The notes: generated from the sequence alone by a model not told the origin. A DNA stretch of 64,000 nt from Chaetoceros tenuissimus (GCA_021927905.1 BLLK01000052.1:126501-190500), one strand, 5' to 3'. Counted from the first letter of the stretch, positions 29,685-40,300 are shown. Program-made: numbers and translations.

Positions 29685-30709
29685 CAGGTGGTCTGGCGTG
29701 AGGGGGTCCGATGTGAGAGGGTTCGTGAGAGGGTGACTTGGACGCATAACCTGAGCATTCTAACAACAAGTTGGATGAGTTATTCCCGTCTTTTTGAATT
29801 TGGCCGTTGGTGTGCGTTGCTGCTCTTCTTCTCGTTTGTTGAACAGCATCCACCTCTCTCACATAAAACCTTCTCGTCATCTTATGCCATGGTAAGTTTG
29901 TCTATTTGTTTTCACTACAATGTACTCAACTCATTTCTAAAATAAGTTCTGCAGGTTGATTTTCGCATCAGAATGAAGTGAGATGTACTGGTAGGGTTGG
30001 CTTAGTTTATTTGATGCTAAGATCTTGTTCATCTACACAACTACCGTTCATTTGGGTGATCGATCGCACAGTTATTCTATTGCATGGAGGTTGCAGGATC
30101 TAAATACAATTTGGCTTTAGAAAATATGAGATGGTGAAGCAAGCGGTTGAAACATGGTCTGGAAGCCTTTTTCTAAGGATTTTTTGGATGTTTTCAGCCC
30201 AAACTGACAACTGACATATGTTGTTGTTTCACTTTTCACATTCGGTTTGCTAAATGGTGACTATTAACACTGTAACAGAGCACCTCCAATTCAAATCCTT
30301 AAATGGGAAGCAAAAGGGACTATTCAGAGTATAATTCAAAATGGAAGCATCCTAATTTAAAAATATAACATCCAATAAGTATGTTTCAAAATTATTTCTA
30401 ATTTGATGTACAATAATAATACTCAATTGCCTATCTAAAATCTATGTAATATATATTTTAGACATTAAAAAAAGCATGCAGGAGGCGAAACCCTCGTTAC
30501 CAACATCGACTTTTTCCATACGTTATCATAGAGTCTCCACCACCTTCTGATGTTCTTTTGTTTTTTTTCTTTATCACTGTTTTCTGGGATTGATTCAAAT
30601 GGAAGATTTTAATGAGATTTCAACACAGGAAAGAGACTTAGGTTATGCGTCCAAGTCACCCTCTCACGAACCCTCTCACATCGGACCCCCTCACGCCAGA
30701 CCACCTCTA
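29685..30709. mobile_element. Non-autonomous hAT-like MITE with 68-bp TIRs
   Basis: A 1025-bp element. The left TIR (29685-29752) begins CAGGTGGTCTGG and the right TIR (30642-30709) is its reverse complement except for the last base. An 8-bp target duplication TACTTATT flanks it (29677-29684 and 30710-30717). An 8-bp TSD and a CAG-starting TIR fit the hAT superfamily. No transposase fragment was recognised inside; the interior is AT-rich. It sits between the divergent LNR genes at 29540 and 30914. Confidence 0.85.
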
Positions 30710-30720
30710 CTTATTGGAAA

Positions 30721-30734
30721 TTTTGCGCGCCAAG
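30721..30734. promoter_or_regulatory. E2F-like site
   Basis: TTTTGCGCGCCAAG, containing overlapping TTTTGCGC/TTGGCGCG half-sites of E2F/DP type, about 180 bp upstream of the LNR-RING start. Similar GCGCGCCA cores occur at 1561 and 53013. Assignment rests on consensus only. Confidence 0.3.
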
Positions 30735-30913
30735 GATAACTATATTTATACCGCGAAGAACAGCCTTTTTCCGCGAACGTCTGGTTCTAGGCCATTCAAT
30801 ATCTTGACACTCTCAATTACTATTGGCTTCGCATTCAACGCTTGCAAGAAACATCAAAAGCTTCTCATTTTTCATTCATACAAGTTGCGGTTATTTATGC
30901 ATAGGAATCAATA

Positions 30914-32029
30914 TTGATTACCATTTACAGTTGTAACATACAAGAAGTAAAGACTAGTACTATGAATTATCGCCTCGCTAGTGAAATCGACATTACCATC
31001 GACTACCCGAATTGCGATGTCGAAAATCCATCTAAACTAGGTGATGGCACATGCAATAATTACGGAGGATACAACACTGAGGACTGCAACTGGGACGGTG
31101 GAGATTGCTTGATTGAAAGTTATCCTGATTGTATGCTTGGTGATGGTAGATGTGATGGAAATAAGCCCAAGTATAACACGGCAGAATGCGGCTGGGACGA
31201 CGGTGATTGCGTCAAGTACAACAAATATCCAAATTGTACTCATGACTACAACCCCTATATCTTTGGAGATGATGTGTGTCACAGTCAATTCAATTCAGAA
31301 GAATGCGGTTGGGACGACGGAGATTGTATAGGTTTCAACTCAAAGTATCCCAATTGTAAAGTTGATTATCCGTTTCGAATTGGAAATGGTCTTTGTGACT
31401 CGACCTTTTACCCAGATGTGAATACAACAGAGTGTGGGTACGATGGTGGTGATTGCTTAGATCCCCCTACCAAATGGAGAAAAGATGATAGTTCAAAGGG
31501 GCTGGTATCATCAGTTATCATGGTAGTGATTTCCATTATATTGTTTGTATATTTTTACTGGGATATTTGGCGTAAACAAACAAGAGACGATACATCGGCA
31601 CAACAAGACACTCACCTTCCTGATCGACACACTCTTGTTCTTACCAGCATTATTCACAAGAAAGTCTGCTCGAAAAATATAGCAGATGGCTGTAGAAAAA
31701 CTTTTTTACCACATGAGTCAATTTTAAGTCAAAGATCAACAAGATTTCTCGCTTCGATTGCTGAGGAAGGTATAATGAGCAAAGACAATATTATGGTGGA
31801 TATAAGCATTCGAGATGTCAGTTTAAAAGAAAACTTCTCACAGAAAAACAATTTAAAGATCTGCCCTATATGTTGTGAAGAGTATAAAAAAGATGATGAC
31901 ATTGCATGGTCCAAGAAAGAAAAATGTACACATGCTTTTCATATGGATTGTATCGTGCCTTGGTTGACGGAGCATAATGATTGTCCAATGTGTCGAAATG
32001 ATTATTTGTGCTTAGGACAATTTTCCTAG
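30914..32029 (+). CDS. LNR-TM-RING-H2 protein (putative membrane E3 ubiquitin ligase)
   Basis: 371 residues. Four LNR modules (about 30-190; NWDGGDC, GWDDGDC, GWDDGDC, GYDGGDC endings, the second shortened) are followed by a TM helix (about 197-220, SSVIMVVISIILFVYFYW). A cytosolic linker of about 95 residues leads to a RING-H2 finger (about 316-360: CPIC, CTHAFH, C, W, CPMC; C3H2C3). RING-H2 proteins recruit E2 enzymes and transfer ubiquitin, and the TM-RING layout is known with a PA ectodomain (goliath/GRAIL/RNF13 type). Here LNRs replace PA. The N-terminus lacks an obvious signal peptide; a TTTACAG splice-acceptor-like sequence at about 30924-30930 suggests an upstream exon, so the start is uncertain. 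An alternative start is the Met in STMNYRLA (30961). Confidence 0.85.
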   Translation: MITIYSCNIQEVKTSTMNYRLASEIDITIDYPNCDVENPSKLGDGTCNNYGGYNTEDCNWDGGDCLIESYPDCMLGDGRCDGNKPKYNTAECGWDDGDCVKYNKYPNCTHDYNPYIFGDDVCHSQFNSEECGWDDGDCIGFNSKYPNCKVDYPFRIGNGLCDSTFYPDVNTTECGYDGGDCLDPPTKWRKDDSSKGLVSSVIMVVISIILFVYFYWDIWRKQTRDDTSAQQDTHLPDRHTLVLTSIIHKKVCSKNIADGCRKTFLPHESILSQRSTRFLASIAEEGIMSKDNIMVDISIRDVSLKENFSQKNNLKICPICCEEYKKDDDIAWSKKEKCTHAFHMDCIVPWLTEHNDCPMCRNDYLCLGQFS

Positions 32030-32281
32030 AGACTCAAAATTATACGTAAAACAGATAATTAAAAAGATCATTGATTTATATTTTATCCTCATTTCATCGT
32101 TGATTCCAGTGAAAATTTTGTGATGATAAAAGAAACCGTTGGAGGATACCGTTACCGACGACGACGACGACATTGGGTTGAAACAGAAAAAATGGCACGG
32201 GGAGAAAAAAGCATAGATTGTGCCATATTTTTATTCACTAGTAACTTCTAATAGCATTATCTACGTGAAAAAAGAATTGAT

Positions 32282-33897
32282 ATGCCGAACCCAAAAAGAA
32301 TCAAAGTTGCTCACGGAGCAGACGAAGATATGACCTCTAGTACTAGTGATGTCATCAAACATATCCAAGATTTGCCAAGTGATGTATTTCAACATTGTCT
32401 AGAATTTGTAGGAAAAGGAAACTTTGCATTTGTTGCTCCTGTATCGAAACATTTCTATTGGAACTACATCAATCTTGGAGTTGAAATGAAGAATAATGTA
32501 ATTGATGTCGACGTCATCCTTCAACAAGGAAGGAATAAAAAGACTACAGCTGATGTTCTAGTCGCTAGTACAGATTCACTGAGATTAGCAACAGAATGTT
32601 TCCTCAAGGCTCCAGCAGAATTTCAATTAGATGTGTGTCGTCACGCTGCTGTTAATGGCAGACTTGATATCCTAAAGTGTGCAGTTGCTTTCGGAATAGA
32701 TATGAAGAATTCAGTCTTTCCAGATCGTACTTCATGTGGTGCCAAGATCTTGTGGATGCAACTTGCAGAGACAGCAGCAAATGGCCATCTTGAAATTATG
32801 CAGTTTCTTCACGATCAAGGTATTAATCTAGATCGTCATGATATTATGTGGGAAATTGCTGGAGAAAGACGCAAGTCCAGTTGTCTTCATTGGATGGTGT
32901 ATCGAGATATAGTTTTCAATTACCTAGTAAGAGATGGGGAAATTGATATTTTGAAAGAACATTATAAAGATTCGGCCAAACATGTAGACGAGTATACCTT
33001 TGACGATTGCGCGGAAGGTGGCAGTATTGAAGTCATGAATTGGTTGTTGGGAGAAAATGATTGTGAATGGGATTCGTCTTTATTTTCGAAGGCTGCAAAA
33101 AGCGGAAGTATTCCAATGATGGAACTCTGTCTTCAGAATGGATGCCCTCCTAGTGAAGACATATGCTCAAGTGCTATGGAAAATAAGAATCATGAAGCCG
33201 CATTGGATGCTTTAAAATGGTTACGTGAGAAGTCCCTTGGGACAAAAGTGTTTGTGCATATGCTGCAATGCATGGAAACTTGAAAGCGTTAAAATGGGCG
33301 AGAGAGAACGGCTGTTCATGGGATGAGAAAACATTTCTCAATGCTGCGAAATACGGAAATGTCGATGTTTTAGAGTATTACTTTGAAAACAATTGCCTCG
33401 CGGGACATGTTATAACATATCCTGTTGCTTTGGACTATGATCATTTCGACTATCAACATTCCAATCCTACTGAGATGGAAGAAAGATCATTGAAAGTTTA
33501 CAAGTGGCTTCATCAACGCTCATTTCCATGGGATGACACAGCTTCTTTGGAAGCAGTTAAAGAAAGACATTGGGAAACCTTTATGTGGGCAATTGAGAAT
33601 GGCTGTCCTTTGCATGAAGATATACTTGGACGCGCAATTGGTGATTACAACATTGCCATGGTAGAGTATTGCTTGCAGCATCTGCCATCAACGGATGACA
33701 CTATCTATCTATTGGCATTGAACAAAATGAATGAAGATCACGAGAGAAGAAATATAACTGATTCGCAAATGATCAATATGCTGCAAAAGATTCATGACCG
33801 TGGTATCCCTTGGAGTAGAGATATTATTGCTTGTGCTGAGAGACTTGGCAGATCAAACGTTGCTAATTGGCTGAGATGCATTGGGTGTCCGCATTAG
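32282..33897 (+). pseudogene. F-box/ankyrin-type protein, copy 1, frameshifted
   Basis: Start ATG 32282. The first frame runs to 33283 and the second from about 33268 to 33897. Compared with copy 2 (34611), four bases are missing near 33230 (GAGAAGTCCCTTGGG versus GAGAAAAAGATACCTTGGG), so the frame changes inside an ankyrin-like repeat. Otherwise the two halves align with copy 2 along their length: an F-box-like N-terminus (LPSDVFQHCLEFVGKGN) and ankyrin-like repeats with NGCxW motifs. Unless this is an assembly error, the product would be a truncated protein of 333 residues. Confidence 0.75.
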
Positions 33898-34063
33898 GTT
33901 GACTCGGGAAAGATGTATTAGATTGAAATAAATGGTAGTAGCTTGGCTCGAGGGGGAGCTAGTCGATTACTGTGAATGTTCCAGTTCTCAGCAGTAGAAT
34001 GTATATAATCAACTCTTTAGCTATATTTGTGAGTATTTCTTTTTTAAATATGTCTAGTATTGT

Positions 34064-34212
34064 AAATATGCGTCACTTCAAACGAAGCATACTGCTTATT
34101 GATTTCAATTCTTGCACAGATACCCAAGAACTCTACATCTCTTGTTATACTTGTATCGTTGACAATTGGAAAGAATGCTTCATTGTACGCATATTGATTT
34201 AAGACAAACCAG
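34064..34212 (-). pseudogene. Duplicated 3' fragment of the SGNH-like gene
   Basis: About 149 bp match 36410-36559, the C-terminal codons of the minus-strand gene at 36403, with scattered substitutions and small indels. It lies downstream of F-box/ankyrin copy 1 exactly as the intact gene lies downstream of copy 2. It is therefore a by-product of the tandem duplication whose units are about 32118-34212 and 34382-36552. Confidence 0.75.
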
Positions 34213-34610
34213 TAATCTATCAGGCTGCTATATCTACCACTGACGATTTGGCGGAGATCTTTTCAATCTACGTTCATGGAAGGAGATACTAATATTTTGA
34301 TAAGAAAGAAAAGAAACATTCACCATTGATACATCATTCAGAAATAAATATGATTTGTTTGTGTTTCAAGAATATGTAGTTATTGTGTTGATAAAAGAAA
34401 CCGTTGCAGGATACCGTTAACACAATTTTCTAGACATCATGTACGTACGGTACCTTACGTATAATTCAGTATTATAGATGCTCGACGACCGACAACATTG
34501 GATTGAAACAGAAAAAATGGCACAGCACACAGCACAGGAAAAGATAACTTCATTCATTACCTACTAATAACATTATCTGTCATATATATAAATATTCAAA
34601 AAGAATAGAC

Positions 34611-36230
34611 ATGTCAAGTTTCAAAAGAATCAAAGTAGCTCACGAAGCAGACAAAGATATGAGGAGCAGCTCTCCTATCAGTATTGTGAATGACGATAAC
34701 AAACATATCCAAGATCTGCCAAATGATGTATTTCGTCACTGTCTAGAATTTGTAGGAAAAGGAAACTTTGCTTTCATTGCTCCAGTATCAAAGCATTTTT
34801 ATTGGAATTACATCAATCTCGGAGTTGAAATGAAGAATAATGTAATTGATGTTGACGTCATTCTTCAACAAGGAAGGAATAAACGCACCACAGTAAAAGA
34901 TGTCGCTACAGGCTCAATTAGATTGGCAACAGAGTGCTTTCTCAATGCTTCGTCAGAGTTTCAAGAAGAAGTTTGCCGTCAAGCTGCAGTCAATGGAAGA
35001 CTCGATATTCTAAAGTGTGCAGTTGCTTTTGGAATAGACATGAAGAACTCAGTATTTCCATGTCATACTGCCGATGGTAGACTTCAACTCGTGGAAACAA
35101 TAGTAAACGGCCATCTTGAAGTTATAGAGTTTCTTCACGATCAAGGCGTATATCTAGATAATGACGATATTATATGGAAAATTCGAACAAGAGACAAATC
35201 AAGCAGTCTTCATTGGATGGCGTCTAAAGGTATCATCTCGGATCGGGAAGATGAAGTTTTCAATTATCTTGTAGAAGACGGAGAAATTGAAATCTTGAAA
35301 GAGAGTTACAAAGATTTTGCCCAATATATGGACGAGGATACATTCGATGGTTGTGCAGAAAGTGGTAATATTGAAGTTATGAACTGGTTATTGCAAGAAA
35401 ATGATTGCGAATGGAATTCGTCTTTATTTTCTACCGCTGCAAGAAGCGGAAGCATTCCCATGATGGAACTTTGTCTTCAGAATGGATGTCCCCCTTGTGA
35501 AGATATATGCTCGAGTGCTATGCAGAATACGAATCAAGAAGCGGCACTGAAAGGTTTGATTTGGTTACGTGAGAAAAAGATACCTTGGGACAAACGTGTT
35601 TGTGAAAATGCTGCAATGTACGGGAACTTTAAAGCATTTAAGTGGGCAAGGGAGAATGGATGCCCATGGGATGAGGAAACATTCTACAGTGCTGCATGTT
35701 TTGGTCATGTTGATATATTAGATTATTGCTTTGAAAACAATTGCCCAATGGGCGATGATATAAATTATCATGTTTCTTTCGATCATGATCCTGTCGTCTT
35801 TGAAACTATCGATCGCACTGAGATGGAAGAAAGATTATTGAAAGTTTACAAGTGGCTGCATCAACACTCAATTCCATGGGATAACACAGTTTCTTTGGAA
35901 GCAGCTAAAGAGCAATATTGGAAAACCTTGATGTGGGCAATTGAAAATGGCTGTCCTTTGCATGAAGATGTGCTTTTATGCGCAATTGGCGAATGTAACA
36001 TTCCAATGGTAGAGTATTGCTTGTCTCAACTTTCGTCAACGGAAGACAATATTTATGTGCTTGCAATAAACAAAATGATGCATAGAAGAATGAATGATCT
36101 GCAGATGATCGAAATGCTGCAAAAGATACATGACTGTGGTATACCTTGGAGTAGAGATATTATCCCTTGTGCTGAGAGACTTGGCAGATCAAATGTTGCG
36201 AGTTGGCTGAGATGCGCCGGTTGCGATTGA
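34611..36230 (+). CDS. F-box/ankyrin-type protein, copy 2 (intact)
   Basis: 539 residues, single exon. Residues about 30-66 (IQDLPNDVFRHCLEFVGKGN through APVSKHFYWNY) look like an F-box, the Skp1-binding module of SCF ubiquitin ligases. The rest is divergent ankyrin-type repeats with diatom-style motifs (AAVNGRLDILKCAVAFGID, WARENGCPWDEETFYSAA, AIENGCPLHEDVL), ending in IGRSNVASWLRCAGC-like residues. F-box plus repeat proteins usually select substrates for ubiquitination; that role is inferred. The promoter region shares GATAAAAGAAACCGTTG and GATACCGTTA with copy 1. Such genes form large, fast-evolving families in diatoms. Confidence 0.75.
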   Translation: MSSFKRIKVAHEADKDMRSSSPISIVNDDNKHIQDLPNDVFRHCLEFVGKGNFAFIAPVSKHFYWNYINLGVEMKNNVIDVDVILQQGRNKRTTVKDVATGSIRLATECFLNASSEFQEEVCRQAAVNGRLDILKCAVAFGIDMKNSVFPCHTADGRLQLVETIVNGHLEVIEFLHDQGVYLDNDDIIWKIRTRDKSSSLHWMASKGIISDREDEVFNYLVEDGEIEILKESYKDFAQYMDEDTFDGCAESGNIEVMNWLLQENDCEWNSSLFSTAARSGSIPMMELCLQNGCPPCEDICSSAMQNTNQEAALKGLIWLREKKIPWDKRVCENAAMYGNFKAFKWARENGCPWDEETFYSAACFGHVDILDYCFENNCPMGDDINYHVSFDHDPVVFETIDRTEMEERLLKVYKWLHQHSIPWDNTVSLEAAKEQYWKTLMWAIENGCPLHEDVLLCAIGECNIPMVEYCLSQLSSTEDNIYVLAINKMMHRRMNDLQMIEMLQKIHDCGIPWSRDIIPCAERLGRSNVASWLRCAGCD

Positions 36231-36402
36231 CTCGGGGAAGGAGCTATTGGACCGTAATTACAGTGCGGTTTTCATTAGCAGAATGACTCAAGAGGGAGAT
36301 AGTTGATTACTATGAGTATTCCAGTTCGAATTAGTAGAGTAATATTACACATGATTCAGTTAGATTAGTTTGTTTGTCAACATAAAACTTTGCCGAACTT
36401 CA

Positions 36403-39266
36403 TTAATCCCAATAAATATGCGTCACTCCAAAAGACGCATACTGCTTATTGATTTTACTTCTTGCTCGGATACCCAACTCTACATCTCCTGTTACAGTTG
36501 TGTCATTGACCATCGGAAAGAATGCTTCATTGTACGCATATTGATTCAAGGCAAACCCTTTCCATTCCGTATAATTGTAAGTGGCAGTAATCTTTCCATT
36601 TACAGCAATATCTACCTCGAAATCTTCTGGAATATCTGTAGGAGCTCTTTTCAATATGCGTTCACGGTATCCTTCCATGCCACCATTTACTTCTGTCCAT
36701 TCTATTGTTTTATCAATACTTCGAGGAGCCCACCATTGGATTTTTGCAAAAATGAATCCTGTCTTGACATCAGGAACATTCACTACTAGCCATCCACTCA
36801 AAGCGTTTCCAGCGACTTGCTCACGTGCATCATTTTGACCAGAGAGTAAGCAATCATTGGTTGGGGCGCGTTTACAATCGCCACTATGAGGTGAGCCATC
36901 ACAGTATCCAGTTACTATACCTTCATTTACGATCCACCCTTGGCCTGGCTCGACATCATCTGGTCCTAAAGATCGTGAGTTCTTCATAGAATCAGTTATT
37001 GTATTCAAGTTATGATTCGTTCTTCTTTTGAAAGTTTCTCTGGCTGCTTGTCTCAAATAACGACGCGAGGCTTCCGCCTCCTCTTCGTTATCATCATCGC
37101 CTTTTCCAGTCCAGGATTGGTCGAGTTCAGAAGGAGCATAAGTAGATGCAATTGCAATCGCATGGACATCTACTTCACCTTCTGGAATTTTCCACATCAA
37201 CGGCAAGACATCCAAGCCTTGATATACTGGCTCCATTCCATGAGTAGGAACATACCCATTCGGAGCAGGCTTGACATGTTTTGCTACACTGTTATGGTAT
37301 CCTCCTGCAATCGGGGTGAATTGCCCCATTCCTTTGAAAGGTCTACGACATGCACGATCAAGACCAATTGGTTGGTAAACGTGTGATGACCATCGTTTCT
37401 CACATGCAGTAGTTCCTTTGTAGTGTTCCTTGTTCAGGTTCTTAAATAGAGTTTCCTTCATGTCTCCATTGATTGGTTTAATGTGCCAATAACTTTCTTT
37501 CAATGGAAAACCTTCCGACTTGATTCCATTTTCCCAGAGATTGAGAGCTTCATCAAGTGCTTTCAACATGAGAATAGTATGAGTGCGCCCATGAAACTTA
37601 TGCACCCTATCAAGGAAAAATGTTAGAAAGGAAAGTCATAAAGCGAGAAACTTTCTCTTCCGACTTACCGATCACCCGGATGCCAGCTTGCTCTACCTCC
37701 CACAAATGGAGCTTGCTTGTTAGTTGGAGTATAGTCAGATCTCGGTTCCCAACAAGAGCTATGATACCAACTGATTCCTTCTTTACCATTACATAGTCCA
37801 CCAACAGAAGGATCGCACTTTAGATATTGCACAGCCCATGGAAGAGAAGCTCCTTGGTCCAGTGATGTTGTAGTCTTGACGAGAGGATTACCTCCCCAAG
37901 TCCCCATAAGGTTTCCATAGGCTAGATTTCCTTCTGTTTCCTCTTCTAGATTAGCAATGCAGCCGTTTAAAAGCACAGGGTATCTTTCACCGCCTAATAG
38001 ATTTTGTTTATGATTCAAATCCTGATCTTCGCAACCCTTTTCAGTCATGGAACTATCCCAATACATTACGTCCGTTTCACCTATGGGTATGTGTTAGTAC
38101 AAAGAATAGATACGAAAAGAAAAAAGACATCAAATGACTCACCATAAAGAGTACTGGCACCCAATGAGAAATGTGTAGTTCCAAGACCGCCCATAGCAAG
38201 GTTTCTCACAATCAATCTAACACCAAGACGATGCATCACAGGTTCCATAATTTCTGCAAGTTGCATCATATACGATTGAAGTTGATTATTTCCATGCCCA
38301 GTAGCACTACTATGTCCACCCATGACATAATAAAACTCATCATTCGTCATCATGGCATGTAATAGTTTCCTCGCATAAATCTCGATTCCCTTTTGATTCA
38401 TCCAAGCTACACCTTTCCCTCCCGTCATGTTATCTCTCATAGTACCCTCCGGCGGTTTTAACTCATCTTGTATATGAATCTTGAACAATTCTTCCCGTTC
38501 TTGTATTTCTTCCTCGGTCAAGTCTTTGGTAGCATATCCATATTCTGCATAAATACCCTCTCGTACACGATGTACAAGTTTCTTTGCTTCTTGGATAAAA
38601 TCTTGAACATACTTTTGATCCATTTGCCATGCATTCGAAGGAAACTGACTATTGGGTAAATCTATACAGCGTCTTGTCAAAATTGGCAATGGGACGAATT
38701 TCAGGATGTTCATCGTTAAAATCCCATGCACCCCACTCTTGACGAATTTGATTCATTTTTTCAATATATTCTTTTTGTTCCTGCTCGAGTTCTTCCTTGG
38801 TACGATTATACAAAAAGGAAGCAAAAGGACTGCGATGTTCATCATGTGCATAATGCCCATGCAAATTCATGATATTTTCTTCCGACAGAGATTGGACTGC
38901 ATTAGGTGTTGGTGACTTTGGTACACTTACATTTGTTTGCGATAAGTGACGACGTGCCCTAGCTCCTGCTGGATGATTGGGATTCAAGATTCCTCCGAAT
39001 GATGATTGATGAAATTTTCCATTGAGATCGAGACCAGCTTGAGATGGAAAAGAAAGCGATTCAAGATTTCTTTGAATTGATCTGTCTACAGAAGAGGAAG
39101 AAGCAACCTTTACACCATCTAGATCCAAGTCCAGCCATAAAACATGAAGTACACAAGCTGCACAAAAGCATAAGCTTAGTGAGACATCTTTTGCGAAACT
39201 GCGAACCAAATGCCGTGCAGGCGCTTCTGGAGGTGAGTCCTCTTCTCGTCTTCTTAATTCTTTCAT
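36403..39266 (-). CDS. SGNH-hydrolase-like type II membrane protein, one apparent 1-nt insertion
   Basis: Exons on the minus strand are 39266-38143, 38080-37669 and 37606-36403, with introns 38081-38142 and 37607-37668 (62 nt each). A single extra base near 38672 breaks the first exon; without it the product is 912 residues. There is an N-terminal anchor (about 27-45, LSLCFCAACVLHVLWL), a Ser-rich stem, then VMGGHSSATGHGNN, LIVRNLAMGGLGT and DVMYWDSSMTE, which fit the serine, glycine and DxxxWD-type blocks of SGNH/GDSL-like esterases in diatom and algal proteins. The C-terminal third (WIVNEGIVTGYCDGSPHSGDC onward) is Trp-rich, beta-like and of unknown function. Likely an extracytosolic glycan- or lipid-modifying enzyme; substrate unknown. 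It may be a real gene with a sequencing indel. Confidence 0.65.
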
Positions 39267-39372
39267 TGGTAGTTCTTAGACATGTAAAGAACAAGGCAGC
39301 TCTTTTGATGAATTGAAGAAGTTTTATGTTTGTTTATATTTTCTATCTGTGTTGTATATCTTGTAAGGTAAT

Positions 39373-39521
39373 AATGCTCGTGGGAGCGGAATTTTTGCAT
39401 AATCTTTAGATTCCGGGCGGAAAATCTTTGATTTTCCGGTGGGAATCTTAAGATTATGTAAAGATTCCGCCAGAATTTTAAAAGATCTTAGATCTTTTAA
39501 AATTCGTTAGACACGAGCATT
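39373..39521. repeat. Nested fold-back element
   Basis: Outer arms AATGCTCGTG (39373-39382) and CACGAGCATT (39512-39521). Inside are a 17-bp stem CATAATCTTTAGATTCC with its near-perfect complement GGAATCTTAAGATTATG enclosing a further GGAAAATC/GATTTTCC hairpin, and a perfect 15-bp stem GAATTTTAAAAGATC (39473-39487) / GATCTTTTAAAATTC (39491-39505). About 150 bp can therefore fold almost completely. A small fold-back MITE is the simplest explanation. Confidence 0.65.
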
Positions 39522-39531
39522 CTTACATATG

Positions 39532-40143
39532 TAATTATCCGATATTCCGTAGACTTGTAATTGTAGCTCTTATTGAAACGTTTAGTTGTTTTTCCAATGA
39601 TTTGAATCGATTTTGAATCGATTTTGAATCGATTTTTGATTTTTTAGGTTATGAGCTGCATAATATTGTGCATAATCTTTGTAGAACGGTTAAATATTAT
39701 TGTTCTCTTACAAAGACTCCGCGAGGCCAAAGGCCGAGCCTGTGCGCCGCAGGCATATACAAGTAATCAATTACATTAGTAATAGATTTTATCATGTTTA
39801 TTTACTCAATTTATTTGAATGTTTCAGACCTCATTCATCAGCTTTATACGGAGAAGTACGTACGCTACATAATCTTCTCTTGTGTACGTATACTGTATAC
39901 TGCATAATCTTGAAGATTCCGGGAAGATTCCGCAAACCGGCTAAAATATTCCAAAATTCAAAAGTAGCACCATTCAACAATTGTATTTCATCGATTAAAG
40001 GCACTTCGAATGAAAACCAATACACAAATAAAACAAGTAAAACACGCTGAATCGAATGGTGTATTGTATTAAATTATCTTTTTATTTTTTACCATTATTT
40101 TGTTCCAAAAACCGAATTTTGTCGCAGGAATATCGGATAATTA
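39532..40143. repeat. 612-bp segment bounded by 17-bp inverted repeats
   Basis: TAATTATCCGATATTCC at 39532-39548 and its exact reverse complement at 40127-40143. No clear target duplication and no coding content; possibly a MITE remnant, possibly chance in AT-rich DNA. Confidence 0.4.
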
Positions 40144-40300
40144 CGTCTGTAGTATCTGCCTTCTAACGGCTCTTATTTCACGACATCTACAAAAGTCGTA
40201 TTTTGAGAATCGCTCATAAAATCAATTCATTGATATATCTATTTCATTTTTAGAAAGTCCCCTGTAATGATTATATTATCAAATTAAGCTAATCATTCTT

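Larger units (their letters stand above)
39267..40300. other. Gene-free repeat-rich region
   Basis: No coding sequence recognised. It holds a fold-back element (39373-39521), a 17-bp inverted repeat pair (39532-39548 / 40127-40143), three tandem TTTGAATCGA units near 39600-39635, and a GC-rich patch with two small hairpins (GAGGCCAAAGGCC; GCCTGTGCGCCGCAGGC) at about 39720-39755. Confidence 0.6.

Noticed and set aside
30645-30917. 90-codon frame across the right end of the hAT-like MITE as a gene or signal exon
   Set aside because: Its first 22 codons are transposon TIR sequence, and the remainder has no recognisable feature.
39716-39760. GC-rich patch as a tRNA gene
   Set aside because: Two short hairpins are present, but there is no acceptor stem, anticodon arm or T-loop consensus.
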